Assembly: GCA_958298945.1 (NCBI GenBank)
Contig: OY282610.1
Span: 38,075,667-38,139,666 of the forward strand
Reading direction: 5' to 3'
Length of the DNA: 64,000 nt
Source: Atherix ibis
Taxonomy: Eukaryota; Arthropoda; Insecta; Diptera; Athericidae
Shown: piece after piece, positions 46,595-57,733 of the stretch
Position numbering within the stretch: position 1 is the stretch's first letter
Layout: each line of letters opens with the position of its first letter
Made by a program: the position numbers and the translations under genes
The notes under the pieces: model-generated
The model's input: only the letters and a program-made list of their open reading frames with translations
Databases searched by the model: none
Told to the model about the DNA's origin: nothing

Positions 46595-47000
46595 TCGTAG
46601 TTTGCTGGCATTCGCCCAAAATATGTGGAATAGTTAGTAGAACGCCACTGGATTGGCAGATAAAAGGAATATGGTTTCCAAAAAGGAAGTTATCCATGCC
46701 CAAAATATCAGTTAGGATGTTGAGTAGACTAGTTTATTGATAGTTGACCAATGAGATGCTGCAAAGCTTCCACTATTAGTCCAGTCTGTTAATAGGTGAG
46801 GCATATTGGGGATAGCTGAGTGTACAGGACGCCGGAGAGTTTCTCCCGCCAACTGATCAGAATATTCATTTCCCATAATTTGCATATAACCCGCCACCCA
46901 ACGCGATTCGATGCTCCTATTGTTGAGTAGGCTAATCTACAGAGTATCGTCATCTTTACTAATGGCTGACAGTAAAAATGCTGATACTACATTGATAAAT
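46595..47000 (-). pseudogene. LINE relic with RNase H-like and C-terminal segment
   Basis: Minus-strand reading gives RSIESRWVAGYMQIMGNEYS then DQLAGETLRR, matching the WVPGHxGIxGNExADELA block of the RNase H domain carried by I-, LOA- and R1-type LINEs. It continues with SHWSTINKL and, after stops, ANASKLRISFL, reminiscent of the GHxxRLxIP C-terminal block. Jockey-type LINEs usually lack RNase H, so this is probably a different LINE from the neighbour at 47500-48424. Short and broken by stops. Confidence 0.5.
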
Positions 47001-47129
47001 ATATTCAACAGTAATATCAACAGCCGCCTTTACAGGCCACAGCTCCCCATAATCCCAAGCTGCCCTATACAGAAATATCCCATAATGCAGATCAGGAATC
47101 TGGCTTCTATTGACCTAAATAACTGAATT

Positions 47130-47320
47130 TGTTATATTTTTCAGTCGCTTCCATTCTGACATAAATATTTGAAATTTATAAAAATTGGTTTGAAAGCGAT
47201 TCTATTGTGAACTTGGGGGGAGTTTATGTAAAATTTTTTGCAGCTCAGTTTGAATCTGAATTATTAAAATTTATTTCAATAATTTGAAAATTCATCCTAA
47301 CAAGAAGATTAGAGTCACTA
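47130..47320. repeat. Degenerate ~50 bp minisatellite, block 2
   Basis: Same family as 46318-46590 (GCGATTCTATTGTGAACTT is a clear match). It lies between two LINE-derived pieces. Confidence 0.6.
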
Positions 47321-47325
47321 GAATG

Positions 47326-47472
47326 AAACTTTTTATAACGAGACACAATCTTTTTATAACGAGTACTTCATGAAAAAAAGAGACTTTGATATAATGGTGG
47401 ACATTATCTCAAAGTCTCTTTTTTTCATGAAGTACTCGTTATAAAAAGATTGTGTCTCGTTATAAAAAGTTT
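47326..47472. repeat. Near-perfect 71-bp foldback palindrome, 5-nt loop
   Basis: Arms 47326-47396 and 47402-47472 are reverse complements with one mismatch; the loop is GTGGA. The arm begins AAACTTTTTATAACGAGACA and contains GAGTACTTCATG. Related sequence occurs once more, unpaired, in the adjacent LINE (about 47650-47692) and at 3289-3335, so the arms come from the LINE C-terminal coding region. Confidence 0.93.
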
Positions 47473-47499
47473 TTTTATATTTTTTCGCATTTTTGCGAA

Positions 47500-48424
47500 C
47501 ATGGGAGTGCTTCTACTAAGCCTCAGTATTTTAGTAAATAACGCGACCAGTGACACTAAAGTCTTCGATTAGTGTTACTAGAAAAGGAAGTGTAGAATAG
47601 TCCTTGAACGAGGGGATTAGTATGATTAGAGTTACGGGAATGGAATTTTCTATAACGAGATACAGTATTTTTAAAACGAGTACTTCATGATGCACAAAAG
47701 GGATGTGCCTTTTTCGTGTTAGATAACAGTATTGCGAACATAAAAGAGAGTACCGACAATTCTATAGAGTATTTTGGATTGAAGAGATTAAATTCGACGG
47801 GAATTAGAAAGCTAAGTAAGACCGCAGAGTTCTAGTCCGTAAGTCCATATGGGTTTTAGTAGGGCATTGCATGAAAGTGTGGTAATTTGCTGTCTATAGT
47901 AAGTTTAGAACGTTTGTCTAGAAGTCAAAGTAGTTGTAGGTATCGTCTATTTAGTTCTTGTCTTTTATGTCTTGTATATGGGTTCCATGTCAAGCGTTTA
48001 TCTAAGTTTAATCCTAGGTACCGAACTTCGTTGTATTATAGTATGGCACTGCCATTACGATATATAGAAGGACATGGTTTATGGTAGAGAGTAGAAGTTA
48101 TGTGGGTAAATTTACGTACATTAATTTTTATTCTCCACTTGGTAAACTAGTTCCCCAACATGTTTCCGAAATTATCCAATTTGGCTTGGAAGAATTTTGA
48201 AAGCATGTTGGGGATTTTCGCCAGATGCAAGACAGGCCGTGTCATCGGCGTATGTGGCAAAGAAGGTATTAGGACAGATTGGGTAAATATTGTAGAGGAT
48301 GGTTACAAGTACTACCCTGTGGAATACCATGTAATATCGTGGAGATATTGGAGAGTTCATTGGATTCGTTGGCTTGGAAGTGTCGGTTGGAAAGGAATAA
48401 TTTTACGACTAGAAATTAGGTAAA
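47500..48424 (-). pseudogene. Jockey-like LINE relic, RT palm to C-terminus
   Basis: Minus-strand order: GIPQGSxL-like block near 48325, TFFATYADDTACLASGENPQ (catalytic YADD intact, about 48265-48205), HAFKILPSQIG, then RYLGLNLDKRLTWNPYTRHK near 48000 and a C-terminal stretch ending NTNRRL...HWSRYLL near 47540. This is the usual order at the end of a Jockey ORF2. Stops and frameshifts occur between blocks. It breaks the surrounding minisatellite, which resumes on either side. The foldback palindrome lies just past its 3' end. Confidence 0.78.
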
Positions 48425-49150
48425 ATGGACAATTCTTTTGAATTTCCATATTTTGAATTTAGTTAAAATTCTTGCAACTTAATATTTATGTAAACTTTTT
48501 ATTTACAATCTTTGGCACTAGATTCTATTGCAAATGGTTTGAAATTGAGGATATATTTTTTTCATAAAATTTATTTATAATTTTTTGAAAACGAAACTAT
48601 TTTTTCTTAAATCAATTCGATTGTGAAATATTGAAACTTTATTTAGAATAATTCGAACTAAATCCTATTTAGTTTTTTTTGGAAATTTGATTCTATTGTG
48701 AACTAATTGGAATTTATATTATTTTTTTCACAAATCATTTACAATGTGAAATTTTTAAATTTATTTGAATATTTTCGAAATCGAAATTATTGTAAACTAA
48801 TTCAAAATTTATTAGTTACAGACTTTATTTACTGTGAACTTTATTAAAATTTGAAACTGGTGTGAACTATTCGAAATTTTAGTTAATTTTCGACAACCAG
48901 TTTTCAGTGTAAACTATTTTCAATTAAGATACAATTTCGAATTTTTCGAACTCGGTTTAATTGTAACCTCAAGGTTATTTTGAACTTTATTATAATTATT
49001 TACAGTCTTTCGAGCTTGAGATTGTATAGAATAATTCGATATTCAATTTCGACTTCTATAATTTATTCCATTGTGAATTATTTTAAATTTAGTCGGAATT
49101 TTCGAAAGTCTAACTTAATGTATCATATATTGTCGAAGTACAATTTTTAA
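48425..49150. repeat. Degenerate ~50 bp minisatellite, block 3
   Basis: Variants of GATTCTATTGTGAACTA and TTTCGAAATCGAAATT across about 725 bp. It is the largest surviving block of the array first seen at 46318. Confidence 0.7.
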
Positions 49151-49234
49151 AACTATTGATTCGTCATAACGCTAGGTGATGATGTTTGAAAAAGTGTATT
49201 TATTTATCAATGGTGTCCCAATAATACGTAAGAA

Positions 49235-49907
49235 GTAATTGTTTCTTGGGGGGGCTGTATGGTATGCGGCACCATCTTGCTGAAACCACATATCGCCCAC
49301 AATCATATCTTAGCAATAAAATTTGATAATGACATCTCGATAGCGAGCATCATCAACTGTTTGTTATTGATGCACCCAGCCCTAAATCCGCACCACACAC
49401 TAACACGTTGGTGATAAATTTGCTCCTCAACAATAACTCGTGAATTTTCTGAACCCCAAATGCGATAAATTTGGCAATGAACCAAACCATCAAGATGAAA
49501 ATGAGCCTCATCGCTGAAGATGATTTTGTTCTTATTGTTGTGCTATAATCCACTCAACGAACTCCATTCGCTGTTCTTGAGTCAATTGAACTTTATAAGC
49601 ACACGAAGACGCAAATCCCATGGTACGAAATTAATATTCCTCGACTTTCAGCAACACTCTCACGAACTGCTTCGATGTTTTGCGTTGAACGACATGCTTA
49701 AGAACGGCCAGAGTCTTTAATATCACTAATTGATACAGTCTCCCTAAATTTTACAGTTGATGAAGTTAAATCACTACTACGGCTATATTTTATACAAAAA
49801 ATTCCAAACTGTAGCTGCCAACAATGCGTTTTCATTATTGAGCAATATTTATTTTTAAAATATTGCTCAATAATGAAAACGCATTGTTCTTTCGTGTAGC
49901 GCTCCAT
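49235..49907 (-). pseudogene. DUF4817/DDE_3-type transposase relic (copy E2)
   Basis: ATG at 49907 opens MERYTKEQCVFIIEQYFKN (DUF4817 N-terminus). Most of the HTH-to-core linker is missing; the frame resumes with AYKVQLTQEQRMEFVEWI (about 49590), DEAHFHLDGLVHCQIYRIWG (about 49500), RVSVWCGFRAG and FIAKI, and reaches WFQQDGAAYHTA near 49270, retaining the second catalytic Asp. It is truncated there, before the third catalytic residue. A foldback hairpin lies in the N-terminal part. Frameshifts make it inactive. Confidence 0.75.
49820..49888. repeat. Perfect 31-bp foldback hairpin, 7-nt loop
   Basis: Arms 49820-49850 and 49858-49888 are exact reverse complements. The arm begins AACAATGCGTTTTCATTATT. 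It lies within the N-terminal coding part of relic E2: the right arm encodes part of the HTH (FIIEQYF), so the left arm is the extra, inverted copy. Confidence 0.93.
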
Positions 49908-49984
49908 TTTTAATAATACTGAACTGTATTTTTTTCGTTGGTAACACTTTATCGCACAAATGGCGTAAAACTTAAATCTTGTGT

Positions 49985-50690
49985 CATTTCAGGACAACCA
50001 AGAACAAAAATCAATCAATCTTTTGTAGCGCTACAAAATTGCACTTTTTTGCTCGTAATTCCTCGTTCATAGAAGGACCTGTCTTTATTGGCAAAGAACT
50101 TAACCTGTCTTTATTGGCAAAGAATGCAATGGGTTTTGAAGAGATCGAAAGAAGTGGAAGTCTTACAGCGCAGTGCATCCCATTCAAGGTCCAATAATTT
50201 TTGGCGGGTGATCCAGCTCGTTTGTGCTATTACGTTGTCGTGATGGATCGCAACTCCTTTATGATAAAATGTGCTGCGGACGTTATTGAATAATGGATTG
50301 TTTGGTTCCTCGGTATAAGCTCAAAAAACGCGACGGCTTTACAATCTCACCACACGGAGAGCATAACCTTGTATGTTTACACACAACCTTGTTATAAACC
50401 ATTCACTTCTCATCACCATATATCAATCGCTTCAAAAGGATCGTTTAATGAGCATGTCGCAGATGTTTATGCGTGCCACCAAATCATGCAGACCAAAACA
50501 TCGAGGTTGCTTACGTATACCAACCTCTTCAGGTAGTCATAAATGGTTGAATTGTGGATGTCCAATCTCTCGCGTCGTGTAACGCTACTTGGACTCAATA
50601 AATACTTTTATTTTTTTATCATCAACTTCGGCTTTCCTTCCGTTAACCATCGTTGGCACCTTAGATTAAAGAATAATTGGACAGGTCCGG
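49985..50690 (-). pseudogene. Old mariner transposase relic
   Basis: Minus-strand fragments in mariner order: DDKKIKVFIES and RYTTREIG (N-terminal HTH), INICDMLIKR (before the first catalytic block), LSVW then FFELIPRNQTI, then VAIHHDNVIAQTSW (second catalytic Asp), TRQKLLDLEW and ANKDRSFYERGI at the C-terminus. The third catalytic block (SPDLAPSD in relatives) is deleted or unreadable. A 21-bp stretch is tandemly duplicated at 50078-50098 and 50104-50124. No TIRs were found. It is a separate mariner lineage from MLE-1, -2 and -3. Confidence 0.7.
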
Positions 50691-53600
50691 ACGTCAGATT
50701 TTCACATACATATGTATACGTAATTTTCTGTCTGAATTATTGCGAAAGCGGCGAGAAATCGTACTGCTTGCATACATGTTTATATAGATATGACATCTAT
50801 TGACATCTAGTTTTCGTAATAGAAATTGTATTTTAGATTTTAAATTATTTGGTTAATATAAATCAAATAAATAAGCGCATCAATTTTGAAGACTTTTGGA
50901 GAGTTTTAAAACATGCCATTCTCCATAAAGTGGTAGCATCCCAAAAATCCGGCATACTTTTATTTATATTTAGATATTTATAGCGAACTGATAGTTTAAG
51001 TGCAGTTTTATATAAATTTTAAATAGTTTATAAAACAAATTGTAAATAGGAAGTTTTTATTTCAGAATACGTAGTGTTTCGTTAAAGGTTATTTTGTAAG
51101 TGTGTACTTTCGTACGAATGAATTCTTGAAAGAATTTGGACCGAATTTTTTGTGTAGAGTTTTTCTATAATCTAAGGTTGATACTAACTTTCTTGACGCT
51201 ATAAACTTCATACAACTTTTCACAAGCTTGACAAACGTTCTTCCCATTACTGAAGTAAATTTTTCTTCCATTCTAAACTTGTTATAAAAATCCGTAAGAA
51301 ATAAACAAAATGGATCAATTCTATTTTGAACTATCAACTGTTAAATGGCATAATAATAACATACGTGTAGATACGAATAACTTTAGTACTGCGAAAAAGG
51401 AAGAAGCGCCATCTGTTATGAAAATGCGTCACAACATTCTAGATATAGTCGATTGTGAACTTTTTCAAATTACAATAAGTCACAATTTTTTTTAATTACT
51501 TTATAAATTAATTATTTTTTATTTGATTTTCCGCCGTTTGTTTTTGGTATATTTTATCAAAAATTCCTTCTTTCCTGTCCCAACAAATTTTTCCGAGACA
51601 TATAAATAATAATTGCCTTGACTTTACTAATTGTAAATTGAAATTATTTTTATTTATAATTATTTTTTTAAAAAGAAATTTACTAAATTCACTTGTAATA
51701 ACTCATTTCTTGTCATTTAATATACTATTTAATATTTATTTCTGAAACATTCAATTTCGAAGAAATTTTCAAAAAAAATAAAAATTTAAAAAAAAACTCG
51801 AATTAATGAGATATAAATGATCTTTTAATGATATAAGAAAATGCCAAAAGATTTCTTTACACTCATAGTTTCAAAGGGTATCAGTTACAGTAAAGGTTGA
51901 AAAAAAAAATTATTATTTCTTTAATATTTTTGACTTAAATATAAAAATGTCCTGTTTTTGTTTTAATTCAATGAAAGAGATGAGAATATGTATAATTGTT
52001 GCCATTTTTATATATAAGCACAAATAGGATTTGTAGCTATTGTGAATAGAACCTGAATAGAAAAGATCATAAGATTTCCATCTTTTGTATGTTTTTGCTT
52101 TTGAATGGGGACCTGGAGCTAAAAATAAATGTTGAATAAACTGTCAATAGAAAAGAAGTGCCAGCAAAAGGCTTAATATTTTCGAGGGGCTTTTGCCGTA
52201 TTCAGAGTGAGTGCGTTCCCCTCTATCCGGATATGGTATTCATCATCAAAAGGAAACCAAGTAACATCACCGAATACTCGTAACAGCTGAAGGGATTTAC
52301 GAATTGCTTTTACTACTAAATCGAATCTAATTCAGTTGTCTATGTTAGCAGTGTGTTTCAATGAGTGTACATTTCAAATGTACCGTGGTGGTGTCCTTTG
52401 TTAAAGGATATATTCGCGCTGTTCCTTTGAAATGCGGTGAAGACAAATTTCCGCCCGAATGGAATTGAGCCGGTGAACCTTAATGATATCCGCTCTGTCT
52501 CTGTCTGCGTCTAACCAACAAGATTGATTGGAAATGTTGCCTCGAATTCAATTTATTGCCACACTTAAAAAATAAATTATCGAATATATTCGTTTGTTAT
52601 AATTTTCATATTGTTTGGTTATTTTCTTTATTCTGTTTCATTTCTTATTCATTATAAACTCTTATTATTATTATTACTCGTATATCCTTTATCGTTATCC
52701 TTATTAAAATGTTTCTATACAATATATATACGTCCCATTTTTTCTTCTTAATATTATTTTTAATTGAAGGATGACTATTCTAGCCATAATAGAAAAGAAA
52801 TTTGAAAAAAAAAAAAAACAATATAAAAAATTTGATAACATTTCCGAAAGGAAGTTCACCTTTCAAATTGTTGTGTTAAAAGATGAATTTATTCCTTCAT
52901 CTTATTTGTTCATCGTTTTTTTTTTTATTTTTTATTTTTTTTTTTATTGAATTATTGCTATTGATTTATCTTATCTTCAAAGGATAAGCAACTACAAAAA
53001 CAATTTCGATAAATTCAGTAAAATAGAAAGTAAAATTTGAAGCTTTTAAAAAGAATCCTTTTTTCTTAAGTGTTTCTATTTAGTATTGATTGTTCGTAGT
53101 AAATGCAATTGCTAAAAAGATTGCATTAAAGTACCAAAGAATAATCTTAAAGGAAAGGTAAAAAAATTTAATCTCTAAGGTGTTTATTATTATTGTATTA
53201 TTATTGTATCATTGTTTGGTTTTTATCTTATTTTATTTTCAAATATTTTTTATATTGTTGTAAAAGGATTTGAGTGAAAAGATTTCCCAATAACTACCAA
53301 AGTAATTTATTAGTTAGAGTAGTCTTCATAATTTGAAAAGACAATCATACCGATGATAAAGAATCCTTTTTCCATTAGTACTTGAACAATTTTCAATATC
53401 TATCTTTCCAATATGATTTCATTTTCCAATATTTGGAGTATTTCTTAGATATTTTTATGAAAAGAGTTTTCTTTTTTTAATTATATGCTATACAAAATGG
53501 ATTGGTTTGTGTTGTTTTTTTTTTTCATTTTTATTTTTATTTTCTTCTTCCTAAATTACTTAATTGCAAAAATTACTTAAAGATCTTTACAGTGAATCTT

Positions 53601-53984
53601 TACCAAAAAAACAAAAACATTTTTACCAAAAAAGTGTTTTTATACATGGTCATTGATAAAAGAAATGCTATTTTTTTAGTATCAATATATTTTTAATTCT
53701 GAAAAAGATAGAAAAAAAATATAATCAAAAACTGCTTCTCAAAATATTTTTAAAAAAAGTTTAACCTAATTTTGTATTGTAAAATTATTTAGATAAGTTT
53801 TTCTGCTGATAAGGCAGCAAAAGCAAGAATTCGCAATTATTTAATTCAATATTTTAAATTTTTAAAAATTGTGTATAATTTTTTTTAATTGTTTTGTTTT
53901 TAAATTTCCAAACTAAATATAGAAAAATTACAAAAGTGGACAATTTTTTTTTATTTAAATCGTTTCCTTTTTAAAGATTATTTT
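50691..53984. other. AT-rich stretch with one small ORF
   Basis: Poly-A/T rich, particularly 51480-51970 and 52580-53980. The GC-richer part at 52150-52560 has no convincing exon. The ORF at 51310-51495 is listed separately. Confidence 0.4.
51310..51495 (+). CDS. Candidate 61-codon ORF with a strong Kozak context
   Basis: The ATG sits in AAACAAAATGG, a near-ideal fly start context. The product begins MDQFYFELSTVKWHNNNIRV and ends ISHNFF, with ordinary amino-acid composition for its first ~50 residues and no hydrophobic or low-complexity bias. No domain, splice signal or polyadenylation signal close to the stop was recognised. It could be a small single-exon gene, a first exon, or chance. Confidence 0.2.
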   Translation: MDQFYFELSTVKWHNNNIRVDTNNFSTAKKEEAPSVMKMRHNILDIVDCELFQITISHNFF

Positions 53985-54093
53985 ATATACTCATCAAGCC
54001 ACGACTACGTTTTAAGTGATCAATGCAAGAGGTCTAATTTTGAACCACTTTTTCGAGAATTTTGGCTGTTATCTCGCTAAAAACACATGCTAT

Positions 54094-54439
54094 AGCTGAA
54101 TTTCATTGGGTAAATTTTGGTACTCTAATGGAACGTAATATTTACTGACAGAAGTAAAATATAACCTCAAAATAGTCAACAACAATACTGAGTTTACTCA
54201 TACATAAATAATAAAAACTGAGTTTATTCACACATAAACAATCCTGACAAAAATATGACTCTTCAACATAACGAACGAACCCGCTAAGCCATCTATTTTC
54301 ATTTTGGAAACTAAAATACCCTACCGTAAATTGTATGGCGTAACTACTCATGAGAACTACTCATTTGTATGAGCAAGAGTAGCTGCGAGTAGCAAGAAGT
54401 ACTTGTGAGTAGCAAAATTTGCACATATGGAATACAGCT
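54094..54439. mobile_element. MITE, older copy (~346 bp)
   Basis: Ends AGCTGAATTTCATTGGG and CATATGGAATACAGCT are diverged versions of the TIRs of the copy at 54446-54844. Internal blocks also match, including AACAATACTGAGTTTA, ACACATAAACAAT and CCCGCTAAGCCATCTATT. It has no coding capacity. It is inserted in transposase relic E3. Confidence 0.7.
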
Positions 54440-54445
54440 AATATT

Positions 54446-54844
54446 AGGCGTATTCGATTGGACTAATTTTGCTACAGCGCTGTACTTAGCAGTAAACTCT
54501 CAATAAAATGAACATATCACTGACAGCAGCAAAATACAACCTCACAATAGTCACCAACAATACTGAGTTTATTCACACATAAACAATAAAAACTGAGTTT
54601 ACGCACACATAAACAATAAAAACAAAAATATGACGCTTCAACATAACCAACAAACCCGCTAAGCCATCTATTGCCAGTTCGATAGAACGTTGGTTATGAC
54701 GCTTCAACATAACCAACAAACTCGCTAACCCTAAGGGGAGAAGTGCAACTACTGCTACAATCCTACTGTTTTGTTCGAGGTACAGTAGATGATAACAGCT
54801 ACACAACAGTAGCAGTAGCAAAATTAGTTCAATCGAATACGCCT
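54446..54844. mobile_element. MITE, younger copy (399 bp), 30-bp TIRs
   Basis: TIRs 54446-54475 and 54815-54844 match at 29 of 30 positions (AGGCGTATTCGATTGGAC at the left end). It is flanked by ATT on both sides, suggesting a 3-bp target duplication. Internally it has short tandem duplications (ACTGAGTTTA...CACACATAAACAATAAAA, and ATGACGCTTCAACATAACCA twice). It is non-coding. A 3-bp duplication fits PIF/Harbinger-type mobilisation, but that is inference. Confidence 0.8.
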
Positions 54845-55691
54845 ATTGTCTTTCAAATCTGTAAGTGATGCTGGTTTATTGGCATGGAAGAGTAATTTTA
54901 CGACCATTAAGAAATAGTCTAGAGGCGTCAATTCACATGAACTCACCGGTCTGAAACATCAGATCAATTGCTCACCGAACCAATCTCTCAATATGGCTAT
55001 TGTTTCACGTGTTCTGTGGCATGTAATGGCGTGTTTTTGAAACCACATGTCGAACAAATGCAGTTCTTATATTTTGAGCAAAAAAAAGTTCGAAATCATC
55101 GAGCAATAGTGGACGCCATTGACGGTAACGTTGCGGCTGGCGTCAGCTTTATAAAAATACAGACCACACCAAATAGTCCATTTTTCTGAGTGCAATGGTA
55201 GCTCTTGTTTTGCCTGCGGTTGTTCATCAGACCAAATGCGACAATTTTACTCATTCGCATAAACGTTGAACCAGAAATAATCTTCGCCGCTGAACACAGT
55301 TTTTTGGTAAAAAAAACTGATTTTCCTCAAGTTATTCTAAGGCCCAATTACCAAAAATGTGTCACTTTGACAGGTCAAAATTCATGCGTAAAATCTTCCA
55401 CATAGCCGAGTAACCCAATTCCAATTGCTGTGAACCGCGACAGATGGAGAAATTTCGGTCTTGCAGCAATATTTTCCTCTGTACGCACTCTACGCAAACG
55501 GGTTGGTGGTTTGATGTCAAATAACGTCAAATTGCTATGAAATTTTGTCACTACAGTTTAAATTGCTTGCTCATAGTAGGTCGATTATGATAACCATAAA
55601 ATGGTACACGAAACACATTTTTCACAGAGCACGAATTTTGATAATAAAATTCAATAATTCGTAAGCATTGCTCGAGTCTAAGTATTTTCAT

Positions 55692-57537
55692 GATAAAATG
55701 TCAATGCTAACTGAGCACTTTTGACTTTGATCACATGTCACACAAAACCAAAAAAAAAAAAAAAAAAACAATTAAATTTTGTAAAATTGGCAAAATTTAG
55801 AATTTGGTGGTGAGTGAGCAAAATGTTCGTATTAAAGTAAATAGTATAACTATGATTATACAATAAAATATTTTGTTATTTTATTTTCAGAATTTTTCTG
55901 ATATTTTAAAACTTTTATGCTAAATACTTTGTAAACTTTTTTGAAGATGATTTTATTATTTGTCTTGATTTTAATATTAAAAGACTTGATATAATAATTT
56001 TCCATAGCACCACATTCAATAAAATATTCTCATATCGTGCCAGTAGATGAGTGTAAACATAATTCTCGATTCAAACAAAATTCGAATTACTAGTGTTAGT
56101 TTAAATAAATGAGACCAATTTTGATTTGATCAATTGACAAATTTTTCTTCTCAAACTATTTACAATTAGATGACCTATAATCAGTTTTGATTTATCTATT
56201 TGATTTATCTATCGATTGTTTATACTATTGTGTCAATATGCTCAACTTTGACATATTCAACTAATTATGTATTTATTATTATTATTTTCTTTCCAAAGTC
56301 AATATTATAATTATGTGAATAGTAAATATTGGGAAATTTTTATCTATTAAATAATAAATATAATCGATCATAAATTTTCAATTTAAAAAAAAAATATATG
56401 ATAATAATAATAATGAAAAACCTATACAATAATCGACCAAAAAACCAATAATAATAATTATTAAAGGCTCTCTCAGATCAATAGGAAAATGAATATGGTG
56501 TCGCCGCTATAGTATACAATACCAAATAAAATCGTTGTCATGTTTCAATGAATTTTTCATATTTGCTTATCTAAATACTATCGGATAATATTTGTATTTA
56601 GATGCATTCACTGATAATTACAATTCAGCTGGGACTATCCATATGTGTATATACTCGTATGTGTACAACCGAGCACATTTATTCGATTAGGTCTGTCTAT
56701 GTTTGTTCTATAATTTCCCATATCCATATTCATTAGTTAACATTGCGTTTTAGTTGCGTTTATGTTGAACACTGCATTGTAAATATTATCGTAGAAATGA
56801 AAACAAAATTATTTGATTAGAAACCAAAAAGGCAACAAGATAAATAAACAAATACAAAATAAATAACAAAGTTCAATTAGAATATTAACTTTAATACAAA
56901 TTATATATGCTCATAGATGAGATGATACTCATTTGGGACCTTACAATTATATATACGAGTATATGCTTGATTAGTGTTTAAATTGTTTAAAATAGACTAC
57001 CATATTTCTCATAATTAATATTTATAAAATAATTTTATCAAAACACAAAGGCGTACTCGGTTATTTGCGTATAGCTTTCGTTTTTCTTTAAATGTGAATA
57101 TATTATACATATTAACATGTTCGTCTATTTAGTTAATCTACTTGTAAAAATTTAATTAGAAAATTAGGTATACTTAATAAAAGGATCATTTGAATATTAA
57201 CAAATTTTTTTTTTATATTTAAAAAATGAAAGTACGAAAGTACAGGGGTCCTAATTTGAAATAATCATTTTTCATTGATTACAAATATGAAAACAAGATT
57301 TTTAAGATATATCTCAGAGTTTAAGGGTTTTAATTTTTTATCAAAAGCCATTAATTTAAGGTCCTAAGTAACAGTATTTTAGTTAAAATTTACTATTTTT
57401 TAATTTGAATAAAAAATATGAATTTTAAGGGAAAGAACAGTCCTGTTATTTGACAGTTAGATAGACCAAATATCCCAGTTTACACTATAAACAGTTTAAC
57501 GAACCAAAAATGCATTTAAATCGCAGGGTAAAGATAC
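55692..57537. other. AT-rich spacer
   Basis: Includes the 5' untranslated end of relic E3 (to about 55760), a long A-run at 55750-55768, and AT-rich DNA with TAATAATAAT-like runs near 56400-56460. The last ~60 bases before 57538 may be the 5' half of relic E5. Confidence 0.4.
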
Positions 57538-57539
57538 TA

Positions 57540-57564
57540 CGAGGGTCGTTCAATAAGTCCTCAG
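57540..57564. repeat. MLE-3B left TIR
   Basis: Begins CGAGGGTCGTTCAATAAGTC and ends CTCAG; preceded by TA. Confidence 0.9.
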
Positions 57565-57733
57565 TAAAGATAAGTCCAAGAAATTGCGCTCGTAGTGTCG
57601 GTAAAGTAGCATTATCGATTTTTTTTGTAAGTAGCATTATCGATAGGAAAGCTGTCAAAATTTCAGCTTGATCCATAGCGTAGGTCAATTTCTATCGTCG
57701 ATTAAAGTTAACGACATTTATTTGTGCATAACA

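Larger units (their letters stand above)
53985..55691 (-). pseudogene. DUF4817/DDE_3-type transposase relic split by two MITEs (copy E3)
   Basis: ATG 55691 opens MKILRLEQCLRIIEFYYQNS (DUF4817 domain), followed by NRPTMS, TKFHSNLTLFDIKPPTRLRR, VRTEENIAA, IISGSTFMRM (first catalytic block region), MDYLVWSVF, DMWFQ-like near 55045 with the FQQD Asp changed (FQKH), ETIAILRDWFGEQLI, SCELTPLDYFL (third catalytic Asp) and HANKPASLTDLKDN at 54848. Two MITE copies (54844-54094) interrupt it here. The frame resumes at 54093 with ACVFSEITAKILEKVVQN and DHLKRSRG, the normal C-terminus. Stops and frameshifts are present. Confidence 0.8.

Noticed and set aside
52150..52560. GC-richer patch with a 47-codon open stretch and a GTGAGTG
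   Set aside because: The GTGAGTG falls inside the open frame rather than at its end, and no acceptor could be placed.
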